Source of the DNA: Lasioglossum baleicum
Taxonomy: Eukaryota > Arthropoda > Insecta > Hymenoptera > Halictidae
NCBI RefSeq assembly: GCF_051020765.1
Contig: NC_134934.1
Coordinates: forward strand, 1,612,001 to 1,676,000
Reading direction: 5' to 3'
Length of the DNA: 64,000 nucleotides
Position 1 is the stretch's first letter, and each line of letters starts with the position of its first letter. The notes under the pieces were generated by a model. The model was given only the letters and a program-made list of their open reading frames with translations, made no database searches and had not been told where the DNA came from. This document shows positions 60,496 through 64,000 of this stretch, piece after piece. A program made the position numbers and the translations under genes.

Positions 60496-60790
60496 TTATT
60501 CCCCGAGGATGCACGTAACGTTCAATCCTGACTGTTTCTCTCCGTTTTCCATATCGAATTTCCAGAGACATTGCAATCCAAACGTTGCAACAAAGTCGGT
60601 GATCTGTAAATTGAAATCAAGTGGTGATATTTTGGGGACGATTAAACCACCTTGATTGTTAATCCTAGCAATTATGATGTTACCGGTTAATTTGACCGTG
60701 AATGTCGGCAGTGTCGTTCCCCCGAAATTGCTTGTTGACTCATTTCCGGCGCGGTATTTTTCCCTTTGACAGAAGGTGGGCGTCGCCGCG
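60496..60790 (-). CDS. Doubtful coding stretch, beta-rich C-terminal-like peptide
   Basis: The C-terminal part of a 155-codon minus frame (upstream part to 60963 is CpG-rich and unremarkable) reads with balanced composition: LPTFTVKLTGNIIIARINN, then GLIVPKISPLDFNLQIT, then GLQCLWKF and a terminal NVTCILGE before TAA. Alternating hydrophobic residues suggest beta-strands, loosely reminiscent of secreted lipid-binding insect proteins such as the JHBP/takeout class, but I see no diagnostic motif. A possible acceptor, ttctgtcaaag, lies just upstream at about 60770. It could be a terminal exon, a pseudogene fragment or chance. Confidence 0.2.
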
Positions 60791-60963
60791 TTAATATTTT
60801 CCGTCGGGCCGCCGGCGAACGAACGAACACGTATCGCGTGTAAAGCAGAAAATTCCCCGGGCAGGTACATTTCGAAAATTCGCGTTAATTCCGGCCGGAA
60901 ATTGAAGTTCTCGTAAAAAGCGCAATATTCGTATAGATAATATATGAGCGGCAAGCAGCGCAC

Positions 60964-63900
60964 GTGTCAGGGGAGGCCAGAGGAGGGTGCGCGCATATAG
61001 GTTCGCATCGTGCAGTAACGGTAATAACACTTGGAGCAATAATAAAGATTTAATGCTAGGCATTCCGCCTTTTACGGATGGTTATACAAGCGGAAGGGTG
61101 GTGGCCCGGTCAAAAACCGATTCCACCGCGTTTTCGTCGAAATTACATCCTCTTCTACGGCGAGCCAAATTTTTTTCCGGTCCCCGGGCCCTCGACGGTT
61201 TCTATTACACGGTCGTACACGCTCTCTGCATTACGCGCGAATTCGTACGCGGACAAACGCGCGTGCGATTAAGCGTAACGAGCCGTCGAAAGTGACCAAT
61301 CAGAATCATTAGGTCCGTGAAAATACGTCTGAGCAATTTGCGCCACTGACCTTCTTCCCATTTCTATTCTCAAACTTGCGTCATCTGCTTCACTTTTCTA
61401 CAAATTTTCTCAAGTAAGGGATTTAGAGAAAAACTGTATCAACTGATAAACTGTAATGACACAAATCTCTACATATTCACTATTGAGTGAAGCAATAAAA
61501 AATTCGATTTTTGAAATCGGAGTAAACCAGACACCTTTCCAACACGGAACGAGGAGCTGCGGATTACTGGAACACACTGTACAGTAATTGCGCGGCCGCG
61601 CAGTATGCATTGGTTCGTTAATTCCCTTGTTCCATTCCTATGCTCCGACGAGACTATTAACCAAATTTGCATTTTAACGAAATTTCTTGGCGCGTATTAA
61701 TTCCCGATTACAGTCCCGAGCGTCCCCGAAAAATGTCGGCGCGTCGTGCTCGGGGAAATCGAAGCTTACGAGTGCGCCTCGATTACGTGGCTATTGTACG
61801 GGCCACGGAGTAGATTTGTTAATTTCCTCGCCGTGCTTCCAGCCCGGGTTTCCCGTTGGTGGAGGGTGCAGTGTAGCCACGCCTAAACGCCTTCTAAATT
61901 TCGCTGTTTAATATTCCGTGCGACCAAACCGCTAAGCGGCTGGAACGGCGGATAACGCGGAACTGCCGAAAAGAATCGCGAGATGGTCCTCTTAAAACAA
62001 TAGGGCCAGGGGGAGCCCGGTTATCTGACGGTTTTTCCAAGCGCTGAAACAACGCACTTTGCGCATTAACCCCTTACTTTCGGAGCGTCCACCCCCGGGG
62101 GAACAATGCGGGGTCTGGCGTAAAGCCTGGCGCAACATCACCCGATAATAAACAATAATTAAAAACAATCCCGCCGGGGCTCGGATGTTTGCGCTCCAGG
62201 GATCTGTTTTTCTCTTCGGAGGCTCGCGCCACCGGAAAACTGGTCCACCAAAATCTCGTGGTCTGAAATCGATGGAGACCCCTCCCATTACAATGAAAAC
62301 GTACATCGATTATGTAAATCACTTTTATTGATTTTCATGTAGCTCTTTCAACGCGTTTTATTCATTTTTATACTTAAAAAAAAAACGTTCCTTTGAAATC
62401 GTAATGCAAAGTGATTCAGCATTCTGCGTTTGGAGATACGTTATTTTATATTTTAATTTTGTAATTTACTTGAGAGTTTCGGGGAGAATTTTAAATGGCG
62501 ATGTTGTAAAACGGAGATTTAACTCAATTTTCGCATATATTAATTTTCAAAGGGCAATTTATTCAGTCGGTTTTATTGAAATGATTTTTGTAATGTATTT
62601 AGTACTGTCGTTCAAGAACCTTTTGAAAATTTCTCTGTTTTTGAGCCGACTTTAGCTGATCCGCAATAGCATTTCGAATATTGGACACGGATTGAAAGCG
62701 TTAATCTTTTAATGAAAATTTGAATTTTTGAGAAGAGAGGCTGATGGCAATTAAAAGGGAATAAAGAAATTGGTTAAAATTGGAATTTATAAAAGCAGCT
62801 GTGTGTTAAAAGCGTCTACCGATGTTTTTATTTAATATTTCAGCTGGATTTCAATAGATGTAGCCCACTGTACAATAAAACATATTATTTGCAGTTGAGT
62901 GTAGAGATATTAGAATCAGAAACGAAACGAACAAATTGTTGCACGACTTCGATCCCAATGAATCATCTCCAAAAAATAGTTCAACATGGAGATCCATGGT
63001 CCAGTGATAAGACTAGCACGTTGCGAAGGTGGTTCGTGACGAGCATCCTAGAACAATGAGGTAATGAAATCGTACGGCGAGAATAACTTTCGAATAGCCT
63101 GGAGCGTCCACCTGATTTTGCCGGAGCTCTATAGTTGCTCTGTTTCTCCGTCTCGCTTTCTCGTCGTACGAACCCGCAGGTTCCCGGCGAGCGTGCATCA
63201 CGGAGCACTCTGTTACACGCTAAAACGTTGCAGTTATGTTTACTGTTAGCGACCAGATGGGAAGGGAGATCTTTATCTGGGTGCATCCAACCTTGCGCAG
63301 GGTGCATCGCGAGTCATCGCGAGCTTTGAACACCTTGTAGTCTGCGTTCGCGCGGGCTTTCCGGTTCCGTGAGCTCGCTCCTATCGAAGGAAAAATGCCA
63401 TTGTGGGGGATGGCAAAGGTGGGGGGCCATGACATGTTTGTTTGACGGAAAGTCCTGGGCGTTTCGCTGTCCCGCGCCATACTCTCCTTGCATAATGGCG
63501 ATGGAGTGTAGTCGTCGGTGTGTAACTCCTGTGACTCCCTCGTTCGTCGATCTCGGGTAAATTCCTAGCGATCCAGAACGATTCCGTTGTATCGTTTGCT
63601 GAAACGGCGAGTCGGAAGTTCGCGTTTAGCGTGTCGCGTCCCTTCTCTGGCCTTGTTATAGAAGTCTCGACGACTTCGATGCAACTGAAAAATGGCTGTT
63701 CGGAAGAATAGTCGGCGGTGGTTCATCGACCGTGAACATTCCGACGGTTATAAAATCCACGGGAAAATGGGAGTTCGTGGGGGTTTTTGTCTCTACCGCC
63801 GCGCGTTCGCCATTAGCCTTGCACGCAGCGCTCGGAAATTCCGGACGGAAGAATGCTGTATTTTTACGGGAGATTGTCTCGTCCGCGGTTCTTTCGGCCT

Positions 63901-64000
63901 TAGTATTTTTACAGCGACGTAGCCGCGTAGACGTTCGACATTCCCCGTGTCGGAATCTCGGAATCGCGCCGCGCTGGTCGAGCGTTTTCACATTGTCCGG
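60964..64000. other. Gene-free stretch to the window end
   Basis: CpG-rich with AT-richer DNA at 61390-61500 and 62290-62940. There is a run of nine A at about 62377-62385 and the palindrome cccccggggg at 62092-62101. Frames of up to 111 codons lack recognisable domains. Near 63280-63320 gggtgcatc and gcgagtcatc phrases are locally duplicated. No RNA gene is seen. Confidence 0.55.

Noticed and set aside
1..64000. CRISPR arrays, bacterial operons, rRNA, telomeric TTAGG repeats, viral genes
   Set aside because: None of the expected repeat spacing, gene organisation or motifs is present anywhere in the window.

Overview
The window reads as nuclear DNA of an insect, most likely a hymenopteran (bee, wasp or ant). 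The evidence is a eukaryotic layout with no operons, abundant undepleted CpG (CGCG runs throughout), many GA/CT dinucleotide tracts, and short DNA-transposon remnants of types common in insect genomes (hAT-like, TA-flanked mariner-like, a TTAA-type terminus). The order-level placement is inference; no gene here fixes the species.

Almost all of the 64 kb looks non-coding, either intergenic or inside very long introns. None of the open frames I read shows a recognisable conserved protein domain, and I saw no tRNA, rRNA, CRISPR array or reverse transcriptase/transposase domain. Four short stretches have gene-like signals: a possible 3'-terminal exon with 3'UTR and poly(A) signal on the + strand (26024-26680), a possible first coding exon of a type II membrane protein on the - strand (40842-40939), and two weaker + strand candidates (27258-27307 and 57504-57549). 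The first two would make a convergent gene pair. Two minus-strand open frames (49902-50303 and 60496-60790) are listed at low confidence.

The layout is a mosaic. CpG-rich segments of low apparent repeat content carry GA/CT and triplet microsatellites and candidate regulatory motif clusters. AT-richer islands carry nearly all interspersed and complex repeats: a 417-bp near-perfect inverted repeat (2460-2876), a repeat-dense island at 24.2-28.0 kb (10-bp periodic array, 204-bp foldback element, hAT element with an exact 8-bp target duplication, mariner-like element, GACAGACAGAC-type repeat), degenerate tandem arrays with unit lengths near 130 bp (32.5-32.9 kb) and 85 bp (43.5-44.0 kb), a 360-bp-offset duplication (40.0-40.7 kb), and a 142-bp inverted-repeat element (54759-54900).

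The strongest candidate for an unusual functional element is the long hairpin at 2460-2876. Its arms of about 192 nt are roughly 94% complementary around a loop of about 32 nt. If transcribed it would form long double-stranded RNA of the kind processed into siRNAs. It may equally be a foldback transposon.
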